A stretch of DNA of 64,000 nt from Candidatus Gastranaerophilales bacterium (GTDB taxonomy: Bacteria; Cyanobacteriota; Vampirovibrionia; Gastranaerophilales; Gastranaerophilaceae): assembly GCA_947631645.1 (NCBI GenBank), contig CANRMD010000001.1, forward strand, positions 55,352 through 119,351. The letters are read 5' to 3'. A program made the position numbers and the translations under genes. The notes under the pieces are model-generated. The model worked only from the letters and a program-made list of their open reading frames with translations. It was not told the origin of the DNA and did no database searches. Position 1 is the stretch's first letter; every line of letters starts with the position of its first letter. This document shows positions 37,332 to 45,973 of this stretch, one piece after another.

Positions 37332-38645
37332 ATGAATATACAGGCAGTAACCACAAAAATAGTATCAACACTAGGCAATAAAGAATCATTAATACCGATA
37401 ATGATAAAAGACGGCGTAGACAGTGCCTCTCTTACATATAAATCATTTAAAGAGGGCGGAAGTATTGAGGGCTTTGACAGAGCCATTGATGAATTCGGAA
37501 CTCAATTAATCTGGATAGGCGGAATACCTTTTTATAAAAAGTTAATTAATAACACAATCTATAAATTTAAAAATATCAGCCCTAAAGTTGACCCAAGAAT
37601 CATTGCAAATAAAGAATATTCAAAATGGGCACTTGATAATGCAAAGGGATATATAAACAAATCTAAAACTCAAGGAGTCAAAGATGCAATAAGTAACTGT
37701 TTAAAAGACGGCGGAAAAACTGCAAAAAATCTATATGCAACAAAAGTCATTGCTGCAACCGCACTAACTCTTGGTACATTTTTTGCACTTACAAAAGCAA
37801 AGCAAAAAAACACTAAAAATCAAGTATTAAAAGAAATGCAAGAGCAAACAAAAGCACAATCAATAAACATTTATGATACTAATAATGAAATATTTAATGA
37901 TATAAAATCAAATAATCCGTCATTTAAAGGGATAGGCAAAAAGGCGATTGAAGCAGTTATGTTTAATCCTGTTCATAACATGAAAATCATTGATGCGGGT
38001 ATAACTGGCGAAAGACTTGCATGCTCAAGAAATAAAACAGAATTTTGTGAACATGCAATTAAAGAGGGCGGTTTCCTGTTCTTTATATACGGGTTTGGAA
38101 ATTTAATAGAAAAAGGGATAAATAAATTTTCATCAGCAGTATTAAAAAAGCCAATAGATTTACCTATTGATGTGCTTATGGACAGTTCACTTAATAATGC
38201 TTTAAATAATAATACAATAATGAAAGATATTTCAAAATTACCAAAAGCTGCACAAAGCTTAACTGATAAGCTTAATTTTATAATGCAAAACCCTGATAAT
38301 ATAGCAGTTCAAGCAGCAAAAAAAGCAAAAATTGTATCATTAACTAAAGATGTTTACGGTAACAGCGTTATAGATACTTCAAAATACATTGATATGAAAG
38401 CGTTTGATACACTTAGCAAAAATTTAACAGAATTAGATAAAAAATTTAAGATGTCAAACGAAAGTGTTAAAACATTTCTAAACAAAGCTAAAGGGCTAAA
38501 AGTAGCTTCCGTAATGGCAAACATTGGTGTATCCTGCTTGTTCTTAGGCTATATAATACCAAAAGCAATATACAAATACAGACAAATGAAAACCGGAACA
38601 ACAAAATTCCATGTTGAAGAAGATATAAAAAATAACAAAAAATAA
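37332..38645 (+). CDS. uncharacterised membrane-associated protein, lineage-restricted
   Basis: 437 residues, SD AAAAGG upstream. Seen: a short N-terminal helix region (MNIQAVTTKIVSTLGNKESL), a hydrophobic span at about 137-153 (VIAATALTLGTFFAL), a central charged region, a second hydrophobic patch near 245-258 (FLFFIYGFGNLI) and a C-terminal membrane helix (about 398-417) followed by a basic tail. No enzymatic motif is seen. I do not recognise the family; in style it resembles other proteins known only from Gastranaerophilales genomes, but that is an impression. Its expression may be controlled by the leader upstream. Confidence 0.7.
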   Translation: MNIQAVTTKIVSTLGNKESLIPIMIKDGVDSASLTYKSFKEGGSIEGFDRAIDEFGTQLIWIGGIPFYKKLINNTIYKFKNISPKVDPRIIANKEYSKWALDNAKGYINKSKTQGVKDAISNCLKDGGKTAKNLYATKVIAATALTLGTFFALTKAKQKNTKNQVLKEMQEQTKAQSINIYDTNNEIFNDIKSNNPSFKGIGKKAIEAVMFNPVHNMKIIDAGITGERLACSRNKTEFCEHAIKEGGFLFFIYGFGNLIEKGINKFSSAVLKKPIDLPIDVLMDSSLNNALNNNTIMKDISKLPKAAQSLTDKLNFIMQNPDNIAVQAAKKAKIVSLTKDVYGNSVIDTSKYIDMKAFDTLSKNLTELDKKFKMSNESVKTFLNKAKGLKVASVMANIGVSCLFLGYIIPKAIYKYRQMKTGTTKFHVEEDIKNNKK

Positions 38646-38665
38646 TTTTCCTTTTTGTAGTGTTA

Positions 38666-38674
38666 TGCTAAAAT
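38666..38674 (+). promoter_or_regulatory. extended -10 promoter for the radical SAM operon
   Basis: TGCTAAAAT (TGn plus TAAAAT). The -35 region (TTTTCC near 38646) is weak. Predicted start about 38681, 16 bases before the TTG start, leaving room for the SD AGAGGGA. Confidence 0.45.
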
Positions 38675-38696
38675 TAAACTATAAGAGGGATAGAAG

Positions 38697-39674
38697 TTGC
38701 GATATAAGAGCTGTTACTGGATAGAGTCAGGAATAAACTTTGATATAGATTCATATAAAGTATGCTGCCTATATAGTGCAAAGGGCGGCGGAAATACTGT
38801 TGTAAAAGATAATTATAAGGGAGAAGCAGTAGATTGGGAAAAGTTTTTTGAATTCAAAAAAATGATGAAAGATATGCATAAACGCGGTGAAACTTACCCA
38901 AAATGCGAAGGCTGTATTTTCCTTGAAGAACAGGATTGGCCTGATGATCATTCTAAAATAAGTATGATTAATCTTGATTATTGGACAAAATGTAATTCAA
39001 GATGCTCGTATTGTTTCACAATGGAAGATAAAGATAAATACAATAAATTTAAAAACTATAATTTTCTTCCAATTCTAAAGGATATGCTAAAAAGAGACAT
39101 ATTAAGACCAAACGGACATGTAAGTTTTGGCGGCGGCGAAGTTACTCTTTTAAAAGAATTTGATAAACTTTTAAATATTTTTATGGATTTTGGTTTCCCT
39201 CTTACAAGAATTCATTCATCGTGTATTAAGTATTCAAGAGCTGTTGAAAAAGGATTGAAAAAAGGCTGTGTAGACTTAATAGTATCAGTAGATGCAGGTT
39301 CTAAACAGATGCACGAAAAAGTTAAACAGGTTAAATCATACGACAGGGTATGGAAAAATTTAAAAAGGTACGCATCTCATCAAAAAGACCCTTATGCGGT
39401 TAAAACTAAATATATTGTCATTCCCGGAGTCAATGACTCTAAAGAGGAAATGGAAATTTGGCTGAAAAAATCAAAAGAAAACGGAATTAACTGCGTTTTC
39501 CATGAAATTGAATCAAAATGGTTTTACGCAAGAAGAGAAAATGTACCGGATGAAATAATTGAATTATTTAATTGGGCAAAAGAGAAAGCTGAATCATTAG
39601 GGCTTAAATACGAGTTATATGAAAGAGCCGAACATATGATGAGTTTTTATAACAACAAAGAGGCAAAAATATAA
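38697..39674 (+). CDS. radical SAM protein, paralogue 1 of 3
   Basis: TTG start behind AGAGGGA. 325 residues. The radical SAM cluster motif is CNSRCSYC (C99, C103, C106), and a GGE-like SAM contact FGGGEVTLL follows. Extra N-terminal cysteines C6, C23, C24, C70 and C73 (KCEGC) suggest a second metal site. The segment HSSCIKYSRAVEKGLKKG is shared with the two paralogues downstream. The chemistry is unknown: radical SAM enzymes cleave S-adenosylmethionine to start radical reactions on varied substrates. The stop overlaps the next gene by one base (TAATG). Confidence 0.85.
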   Translation: MRYKSCYWIESGINFDIDSYKVCCLYSAKGGGNTVVKDNYKGEAVDWEKFFEFKKMMKDMHKRGETYPKCEGCIFLEEQDWPDDHSKISMINLDYWTKCNSRCSYCFTMEDKDKYNKFKNYNFLPILKDMLKRDILRPNGHVSFGGGEVTLLKEFDKLLNIFMDFGFPLTRIHSSCIKYSRAVEKGLKKGCVDLIVSVDAGSKQMHEKVKQVKSYDRVWKNLKRYASHQKDPYAVKTKYIVIPGVNDSKEEMEIWLKKSKENGINCVFHEIESKWFYARRENVPDEIIELFNWAKEKAESLGLKYELYERAEHMMSFYNNKEAKI

Positions 39675-40657
39675 TGAGGGAATATACAAGCTGCCACTGG
39701 ATACAACATGGAATAAACTTTGAAAACGATCACATTGAAATGTGTTGTTTGTGCTGTCATAAAGGCGGAGGCAGACTCTATGTAAAAGAAAACTACAAAG
39801 GGAAAGGACTCAATTGGGACGATATTTTTAAGTTAAAAGAAAAGTTTATCCAAGATAATGTTAACGGAAATATAGACCCGCGGTGCGATGGATGTTTTAA
39901 CCTAGTAAATAAGGGCTGGGATGACGAGCAAAAATACATTAACTATATTCATTTTAACCATTGGACTCACTGCAATTGCGATTGCATATACTGCTATACC
40001 AAGTGGGATAAAAAAGCTTTTAACTCAAAGCCCCACTATAAAGTTATGCCGATGCTAAAAGAACTTTTTAAGAAAAAATTATTCAGACCGGGAGGAGAAG
40101 TAACTTTTGCCGGAGGAGAACCTACTATTCTCAATGAGTTTGAAGACATAGTAAACTGTCTTTTAAAAAACGGTGTTGAAAGAATTACAGTACACTCATC
40201 CGGAATTAAGTATTCAAAAGCCATAGAAAAAGGCATAAAAGAAAAGAAACTTTCAGTTTGTCTTTCTGCCGACTCCGGTTCAAGAGATACTTATTTTGCC
40301 GTAAAAAGAACCGATAAATTTGATAAATTTTGGCAAAATGTTGAAAAATATGCTAACGCCCAAAGCGATGACAATAAATATCTTGTAGAAACCAAATACA
40401 TTATAATTCCGCAAATTAATGATAACAAAGAAGAAATAGAAAAATGGTTCAGCCTCAATATGGCCTGCGGTATAAAATCAATCGTAATTGATATTGAAAA
40501 CGAATATTGTAAAGAGCTGAGAAAAGAGAATAAAGAAAAACCGCAGCAGCTTGTTGAGCTTTGCAATTACATAATTAAAAGAGCAAAAGAGCTTGAATTT
40601 AATCTTGTTGATTACAATAATTTCAGATATTTAGTAACCGAATATAATTTAATGTAA
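39674..40657 (+). CDS. radical SAM protein, paralogue 2 of 3
   Basis: 327 residues; starts on the previous stop. Cluster motif CNCDCIYC, SAM loop FAGGEPTILNEF, and N-terminal cysteines in HIEMCCLCCHKGGG and RCDGC. Overall similarity to its neighbours is clear by eye (about a third to half of positions), so the three arose by tandem duplication and then diverged. The C-terminal half (KTKYIIIPQINDN...W) matches the partial TIM-barrel end of the family. No SPASM-type C-terminal Cys cluster is seen. Confidence 0.85.
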   Translation: MREYTSCHWIQHGINFENDHIEMCCLCCHKGGGRLYVKENYKGKGLNWDDIFKLKEKFIQDNVNGNIDPRCDGCFNLVNKGWDDEQKYINYIHFNHWTHCNCDCIYCYTKWDKKAFNSKPHYKVMPMLKELFKKKLFRPGGEVTFAGGEPTILNEFEDIVNCLLKNGVERITVHSSGIKYSKAIEKGIKEKKLSVCLSADSGSRDTYFAVKRTDKFDKFWQNVEKYANAQSDDNKYLVETKYIIIPQINDNKEEIEKWFSLNMACGIKSIVIDIENEYCKELRKENKEKPQQLVELCNYIIKRAKELEFNLVDYNNFRYLVTEYNLM

Positions 40658-40668
40658 AGGGGAAGATA

Positions 40669-41664
40669 GTGGACGGTTTTGAAAGCTGCAGTTATATAGA
40701 GCACGGAATGGTTCTTGACCATTGCAACAGAATACGTTCTTGCAATAACTTTAACCCGCGTTACGGCGGACGACCTGTAATTTATGAAAATTATCACGGA
40801 GAAAAAATAGATTGGAAAGAATTTTTTGATATAAAAAGAAAAGAAAGACAAAAATACCGTGAAAATTCTTGTCCCGAACTATGTAAAGACTGTGTTAATA
40901 CTGCATTTAAAAATTGGGATGATGAAGATTATATAGACTATTTGCTTCTTACCCCTTGGGTTCCATGCAATTCTAACTGCATATACTGTAAAGCACCCAG
41001 AGACAAAGAAGTTTTAGCCAATACTAAAGTATACAAAGTTTTACCTCTTATAAAAGATATGATTAAAAATAATATCTTAAAAAAGGACGGAACTGTTGAT
41101 TTCGCAGGCGGTGAGCCTACAATATACAGAGAATTTGAAGCACTGTTAAATGAATTTATTAAAAACGACTTTAAAAAAATAATTATACACACAAATGCAA
41201 TAAAAAAGAGCAACGCAATCATTAAAGGACTAAAAAAAGGCGTAGTAAGAGTTCTTGTATCGATTGATGCCGGTTCTAAAGAAGTACACAGAAAAGTAAA
41301 ACAAGTTAATTCCTATGATAATGTTTGGAAAAATTTGTATGAATATGCAAAAATTCAGCCCGAAAATGCAGATTGGGTTAAAGCAAAATATATTATTGTT
41401 CCAAGGTTAAATGACTCGGCAGAAGAAATAAATTTGTGGCTTGAAAAGTGTAAATCAATAAATATAAAAAGCGTTGTTTTAAATCTTGATTTTAACTGGA
41501 TAATGGAAAATGTTGATAATGATTTAATGCCGATATATAATCTGATGAAATACACACAAAACAGAGCAAATGAACTTTCAATGAACTGTGAATTATACGG
41601 ACAAATTTTTCAAGTCAAATGTGAAGTAGAAAAGTCAAGAGAAGAGAACATTGCAGGGTTTTAA
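40669..41664 (+). CDS. radical SAM protein, paralogue 3 of 3
   Basis: GTG start behind AAAGGGGAAGATA. 331 residues. Cluster motif CNSNCIYC, SAM loop FAGGEPTIYREF. The N-terminal cysteine pattern has changed: the CC pair of the other two is replaced by RSCNNFNPRYGGRP, and the second pair is CPELCKDC. It probably acts on a different but related substrate. The D-2-hydroxyacid dehydrogenase gene follows two bases after its stop. Confidence 0.85.
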   Translation: MDGFESCSYIEHGMVLDHCNRIRSCNNFNPRYGGRPVIYENYHGEKIDWKEFFDIKRKERQKYRENSCPELCKDCVNTAFKNWDDEDYIDYLLLTPWVPCNSNCIYCKAPRDKEVLANTKVYKVLPLIKDMIKNNILKKDGTVDFAGGEPTIYREFEALLNEFIKNDFKKIIIHTNAIKKSNAIIKGLKKGVVRVLVSIDAGSKEVHRKVKQVNSYDNVWKNLYEYAKIQPENADWVKAKYIIVPRLNDSAEEINLWLEKCKSINIKSVVLNLDFNWIMENVDNDLMPIYNLMKYTQNRANELSMNCELYGQIFQVKCEVEKSREENIAGF

Positions 41665-41665
41665 T

Positions 41666-42646
41666 ATGAAAATTGCGATTTACGAAGAACGACCATACGA
41701 AAAAGAAATAATTGAAGAATATAAACAAAAATACAATTTAGAAATAGTTTCCACTGACGAGATACTTGATGAAAGTACTTTAGATTTATGTAAAAGTGCT
41801 GACGCAATATCAACTCTTGGCTACAGCCGTTTAGATTCAAAATTACTTGATAAAATAAAACAAAACGGAGTTAAATATATTTCAACAAGAACAATAGGTT
41901 TTAACCATTATGATGTAAAATACGCAAAAGAAATAGGTTTAAAAATAAGCAATGTATCATACGCCCCAAACGGAGTAGCTGATTTTACAATAATGCTTAT
42001 GTTAATCAGTATCAGAAAATACAAACCCGCAATGTGGAGACAAAATGTTAACGATTATACCCTAAACGGGCTTATGGGCAGAGAAATGCGTAATTTGACG
42101 GTTGGCGTAATAGGGACGGGAAGAATAGGCTCTGCAGTTATAAAAAATCTTTCAGGATTTGGCTGCAAAATCTTAGCTTATGATAAATATAAAAATAAAG
42201 AAATTGAAAACATTGCCAATTATGTTGAATTTGATGAACTCCTTAAAAATTCAGACATAATAACAATTCATGTACCTTTAACAAAAGAAAATTGGGAAAT
42301 AATTAATAAAGATAATATTGCAAAAATGAAAACGGGAGTAATAATTGTAAATACGGCAAGAAGTGAATTAACCAACATTCAAGACCTGATAGACGGTATT
42401 GAAACAGAAAAGATTGGTGCACTCGCTCTTGATGTATTTGAGAATGAAGACGAAATCTATCACCATTATTTATCAACAGACATTATAAAAAATAAAGATA
42501 TGGCTTATTTAAGACAATTCCCGAATGTTGTTCTGACCCAGCATATGGCATTTTTTACAGACGGAGCAACCGAGGAAATGATAAGAAACTCACTTGAAAG
42601 TTTGATTAGTTTTAAACAAACGGGAACTTGTAAAAATGAATTATAA
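41666..42646 (+). CDS. D-lactate dehydrogenase-like (VanH/LdhA) D-2-hydroxyacid dehydrogenase
   Basis: Start chosen at ATG 41666 (MKIAIYEERPYEKEI); an upstream in-frame TTG at 41651 overlaps the previous gene. About 326 residues. NAD-binding GVIGTGRIGSAVIKNL, catalytic Arg in NTARSELT, Glu in FENEDEIY, His in TQHMAFFT. It reduces a 2-keto acid (pyruvate or similar) to the D-hydroxy acid. Fermentative D-lactate formation is the simple reading; a VanH-like supply of D-hydroxy acid to a wall or peptide is possible given the three radical SAM neighbours. Confidence 0.9.
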   Translation: MKIAIYEERPYEKEIIEEYKQKYNLEIVSTDEILDESTLDLCKSADAISTLGYSRLDSKLLDKIKQNGVKYISTRTIGFNHYDVKYAKEIGLKISNVSYAPNGVADFTIMLMLISIRKYKPAMWRQNVNDYTLNGLMGREMRNLTVGVIGTGRIGSAVIKNLSGFGCKILAYDKYKNKEIENIANYVEFDELLKNSDIITIHVPLTKENWEIINKDNIAKMKTGVIIVNTARSELTNIQDLIDGIETEKIGALALDVFENEDEIYHHYLSTDIIKNKDMAYLRQFPNVVLTQHMAFFTDGATEEMIRNSLESLISFKQTGTCKNEL

Positions 42647-42675
42647 AAAAGACCGATTTAAAATCGGTCTTTTTA
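42645..42675 (+). terminator. bidirectional intrinsic terminator
   Basis: GACCGAT (42651-42657) pairs with ATCGGTC (42663-42669) around TTAAA, flanked by A6 and T5 runs. It serves both convergent genes. Confidence 0.9.
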
Positions 42676-42681
42676 TTATAT

Positions 42682-43416
42682 TTATCTGCTCCTTAATCTT
42701 GAAAGCAACCTCAATATTTCAACATAAAGCCATAAAATAGTTACCATCAAGCCAAATGCACCATACCACTCATACAAAGACGGCAAAGGAGCATTAATAC
42801 CTTTTTCAATAAAATCAAAATCAATAATTAAGTTTAAAGCGGCAATAAGTGCAATTCCAATATTAATTCCTATAGTCAAAGAAGAATTAGTTGCAAAATA
42901 CGGAACATTTAAATGAAATAAGAACATAATAAAAGTAACTATATAAAAAACAGCAATTGCTGCAGTAGCCGTAAATAAAACAGCCTTAAACCTTTCCGTA
43001 GCTCTAATTAATTTCATTCTGTATAAAAGTGCCATTGTAAATACAACAATAAATGTCATAGATATAGCTTGAACAACAATCCCGGGGAATGAAGCTTCCA
43101 TGGAACAAGAAATGGCCGACAAAACAGCACCTTGCGAAAAAGCATATACAGGAGCTAAATAAGGAGTGCTTTTATGATTAAAAGCAATAACCACAACACT
43201 TACAATACCGACAATTACGCCAACAATCAACATAATATTAACATAATCAAAATGCTTCATTGAAAATTGATAAAAAACAGCCGCCGCAGCTGCAATCATT
43301 ACTAAAGATAATATAAGTAATTTGTTTAATGTACCGTTTAATGACATTGGTCTGTCATTCAAAGCGAATGTATCTACAGACACTCCGTCTCTTAAAAAAG
43401 GATTAGAACTTCTCAT
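42682..43416 (-). CDS. Bax inhibitor-1/YccA-family membrane protein
   Basis: Start chosen at ATG 43416 (MRSSNPFLRDGVS), directly behind GGAGGGAAAA; the longer reading has no SD. 244 residues and seven membrane helices. The NPFLRDGVSVDTF N-terminus, LAPVYAFSQGAVLSAIS and LNLIIDFDFIEKGI (with the conserved acidic pair in the penultimate helix) match the BaxI/YbhL-like branch. Related proteins are pH-sensitive calcium leak channels; function here is inferred only from the family. Divergent from enolase. Confidence 0.85.
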   Translation of the reverse strand: MRSSNPFLRDGVSVDTFALNDRPMSLNGTLNKLLILSLVMIAAAAAVFYQFSMKHFDYVNIMLIVGVIVGIVSVVVIAFNHKSTPYLAPVYAFSQGAVLSAISCSMEASFPGIVVQAISMTFIVVFTMALLYRMKLIRATERFKAVLFTATAAIAVFYIVTFIMFLFHLNVPYFATNSSLTIGINIGIALIAALNLIIDFDFIEKGINAPLPSLYEWYGAFGLMVTILWLYVEILRLLSRLRSR

Positions 43417-43501
43417 TTTTCCCTCCAATAAATATACATGTAGATTATACCATATTTTCATAATACATGAGATGCTCAAAAGATAAGAAAAAGAGGTAAT
43501 T

Positions 43502-44743
43502 ATGAAAGTACAAATAAAAGACATACATTCAAGACAAATTTTAGATTCAAGAGGTATCCCGACAATAGAAACAGATGTAATTTTAACAGACGGAACAATA
43601 GGAACCGCCTCAGTTCCCTCCGGTGCATCAAAAGGGAAATGCGAAGCTTTAGAGTTAAGGGATAATGATAAAACAAATTTTAACGGAAAGAGTGTTCAAA
43701 AGGCAATATGCAATATAAACAAAATAATTAAACCCGCATTAATTGGTAAAAATCCTTTTAATCAAAAAGAAATAGATTTAATAATGCTTGAAAAAGACGG
43801 TACAAGCAATAAGTCTAAGTTAGGAGCAAACGCAATATTAAGTGTCTCACTTGCTGCGGCAAGAGCCTGTGCTAATTACGAAAATCTTCCATTATTCAGA
43901 TATTTAGGCGGAATAAACGGAACAACAATGCCAATTCCAATGATGAACATAATTAACGGAGGAGCTCACGCAAATAATAACCTTGATTTTCAGGAATTTA
44001 TGATACAACCGTTAGTAAGCTGCGATATTTACGAAAGCATCAAAATGGGAGCCGAAGTTTTTCAAGAATTAAAAAAAATACTTAATAATCTTGGTTATTC
44101 AACCTCCGTAGGTGATGAGGGCGGTTTTGCACCAAACCTGTGCAGTAATAAAGAAGCAATAGAAATTATAATACAAGCAATTGAAAATTCAGGCTACTCA
44201 ACCGATGAAATAAAAATTTGCCTTGATATTGCGGCAAATGAACTTTATAAAGACGGAAAATATATTTTAAAAAGCGAAGAAAAAGAACTAACAAGTGCGG
44301 AAATGATTAATTATCTTCACGAATTAACTATAAATTATCCGATAATATCTATTGAAGACGGCTTAAATGAAGAAGATTTTGACGGATGGAGACAGTTAAC
44401 TTGTACTTTAAACAACAAATGCCAGCTTGTCGGCGACGATTTATTTGTAACAAACTATAATAAACTTGAATATGGGATACAAGGCAAAATGGCAAATGCA
44501 ATATTGATTAAACCTAATCAAGCGGGAACTCTCTCAGAAACCCTAGACACAGTACTTTTAGCACAAAAATATAACTATAAAACAATAATTTCACACCGTT
44601 CAGGAGAAACAGAAGATACATTTATTGCCGATTTATCAGTCGCCGTTAACTCGGGACAAATAAAAACAGGTTCTATGTCAAGAGGTGAAAGAATTGCAAA
44701 ATATAACAGATTACTAAAAATAGAAGAATTAATAACTATTTGA
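43502..44743 (+). CDS. eno: enolase
   Basis: 413 residues. Ligands and catalytic residues are visible: SGASKGKCEALELRD, GDEGGFAPNL, the Mg-binding Asp/Glu/Asp (SIEDGLNEEDFDGW, VGDDLFVTN), the catalytic Lys in ILIKPNQAGT and SHRSGETEDTFIADL. It interconverts 2-phosphoglycerate and phosphoenolpyruvate. Slightly shorter than the usual ~430. Its stop codon overlaps the -35 box of the SRP RNA gene. Confidence 0.97.
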   Translation: MKVQIKDIHSRQILDSRGIPTIETDVILTDGTIGTASVPSGASKGKCEALELRDNDKTNFNGKSVQKAICNINKIIKPALIGKNPFNQKEIDLIMLEKDGTSNKSKLGANAILSVSLAAARACANYENLPLFRYLGGINGTTMPIPMMNIINGGAHANNNLDFQEFMIQPLVSCDIYESIKMGAEVFQELKKILNNLGYSTSVGDEGGFAPNLCSNKEAIEIIIQAIENSGYSTDEIKICLDIAANELYKDGKYILKSEEKELTSAEMINYLHELTINYPIISIEDGLNEEDFDGWRQLTCTLNNKCQLVGDDLFVTNYNKLEYGIQGKMANAILIKPNQAGTLSETLDTVLLAQKYNYKTIISHRSGETEDTFIADLSVAVNSGQIKTGSMSRGERIAKYNRLLKIEELITI

Positions 44744-44768
44744 AAAAAGATTATATTTCAATTAAAAT
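44740..44768 (+). promoter_or_regulatory. promoter of the SRP RNA
   Basis: TTGAAA (44740-44745), 17-base spacer, TAAAAT (44763-44768). The +1 predicted six bases on (44774) coincides with the 5' end of the terminal helix of the RNA. The -35 overlaps the eno stop codon. Confidence 0.65.
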
Positions 44769-44773
44769 AAAAA

Positions 44774-45040
44774 GGCCGTGCTCCATGGGGACGTAGCGAA
44801 TCTCTCGACCCGAACGCCATAAATGCGGGGTGCAGAGCCTACTGTGAGGCAAATAAAAATACGGCGGATTGTACTTTTATTGTTGATAGTATAACTAAGT
44901 ATGGCGTAAGCCGTCGAACCGTGTCAGGATGGGAACATAGCAGCACTAAGGCGTAACTTACGGGTGTATTTAATTATAAAGTAGGTAAATTTACAAAAAA
45001 CTTTATTTCTATATGTCGATAGGTAGTGGCACGGCTTTTT
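44774..45040 (+). ncRNA. ffs: signal recognition particle RNA, large (Alu-containing) form
   Basis: The ends pair (GCCGTGC near 44775 with GCACGGC near 45030) and a T-run ends the gene. The S-domain helix 8 is unmistakable: GTCAGG, then an ATG/CAT stem capped by GGAA, then AGCAGC (44923-44944). The 5' part reads GTGCTCCATGGGGACGTAGC, very close to the Alu-domain start of the Bacillus SRP RNA. Length about 265 nt also fits the large type rather than the ~100-nt 4.5S type. The RNA binds Ffh to target membrane proteins to SecYEG. Confidence 0.88.
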
Positions 45041-45965
45041 ATTTCTTTTCTGCCTCTTCCAATTCGGAATGTAATGCTTCAACATTACCTGTGTATGTTG
45101 CTTCACGTTTTACTGTAAATTTTAAATATTTAACATAATTAATTTTATTATTTAATTTTTTAAAAATTTGAGCAAGCATATAGTATAAATCCGCTTCATC
45201 CGGTAAACTATGCATAGCCTGTCTGATTATCTTTTCCGCAACAACATATTTCTTTTTTTGAGATAAAAATTTTATATATAATTTTATTGATGGGATATCT
45301 ATAGAATTTGTTTTTATAGTTTTTTCCAAACAGAAAACTCCCATTTCTTCATTTTTTTGCTCAAAATATATAGACGCCAGATTATAATACGCCCAGCTAT
45401 AGTCAGGACTCAGTTTTATAACTTCATTATAATATTTAATACTTTCATCCACCTTTCCTATCTGATAATATTCATATGCAAGATAAAATGTTGCATAAAC
45501 ATCTTTATCATCAAGTTCTAATGCTTTTGTTAAATACTCTATAGATTTCTGATGATTTCTTGTTTTAGAATATATTTGTCCTAAATGGAAAAGTGAATTT
45601 TCATCATCAGCATCTTGCTCCAAAATTTTTAAGAATAATTTTTCCGCTTCATCATATTTTTTTACTCTTATATATGAACTTGCAAGGTTAAACATTATAT
45701 CAATATCATTATCATCTAAAGATAACGCTTTTTCGTAAGCTTTTATTGACGCATCAAAGTATTTTAATTTTTCAAGAATAATTCCGATATTATACAAAAC
45801 AAGAGGATTATCAGGATTAACTTTATTTAAATACAAAAACTTTTTAAGTGCTTCTTCATTTTCACCTGTATCTGAAAGAGCAATGGCCAATTCCTCATTT
45901 AATTTATAATCATCAGGATTTTCATTTAATTTAGCTCTAAGTTTTTCAATTGTCTCACTGTCCAT
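45039..45965 (-). CDS. tetratricopeptide repeat protein
   Basis: 308 residues; ATG behind AGGAT. About eight TPR units, for example LVLYNIGIILEKLKYFDASI and YYNLASIYFEQKNEEMGVF. There is no signal peptide or membrane helix. The C-terminus, after the last repeat, is short and acidic. Its stop lies in the T-run of the convergent SRP RNA gene. It is the last gene of a minus-strand run (Gfo-like, pgsA, trmL, nnrD, TPR). The partner is unknown. Confidence 0.85.
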   Translation of the reverse strand: MDSETIEKLRAKLNENPDDYKLNEELAIALSDTGENEEALKKFLYLNKVNPDNPLVLYNIGIILEKLKYFDASIKAYEKALSLDDNDIDIMFNLASSYIRVKKYDEAEKLFLKILEQDADDENSLFHLGQIYSKTRNHQKSIEYLTKALELDDKDVYATFYLAYEYYQIGKVDESIKYYNEVIKLSPDYSWAYYNLASIYFEQKNEEMGVFCLEKTIKTNSIDIPSIKLYIKFLSQKKKYVVAEKIIRQAMHSLPDEADLYYMLAQIFKKLNNKINYVKYLKFTVKREATYTGNVEALHSELEEAEKK

Positions 45966-45973
45966 AAAACATC

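Noticed and set aside
44744..45038. tmRNA or 6S RNA for the non-coding region after enolase.
   Set aside because: There is no tag reading frame or tRNA-like end, and the helix-8 motif with GGAA loop plus the Alu-like 5' sequence identify SRP RNA.
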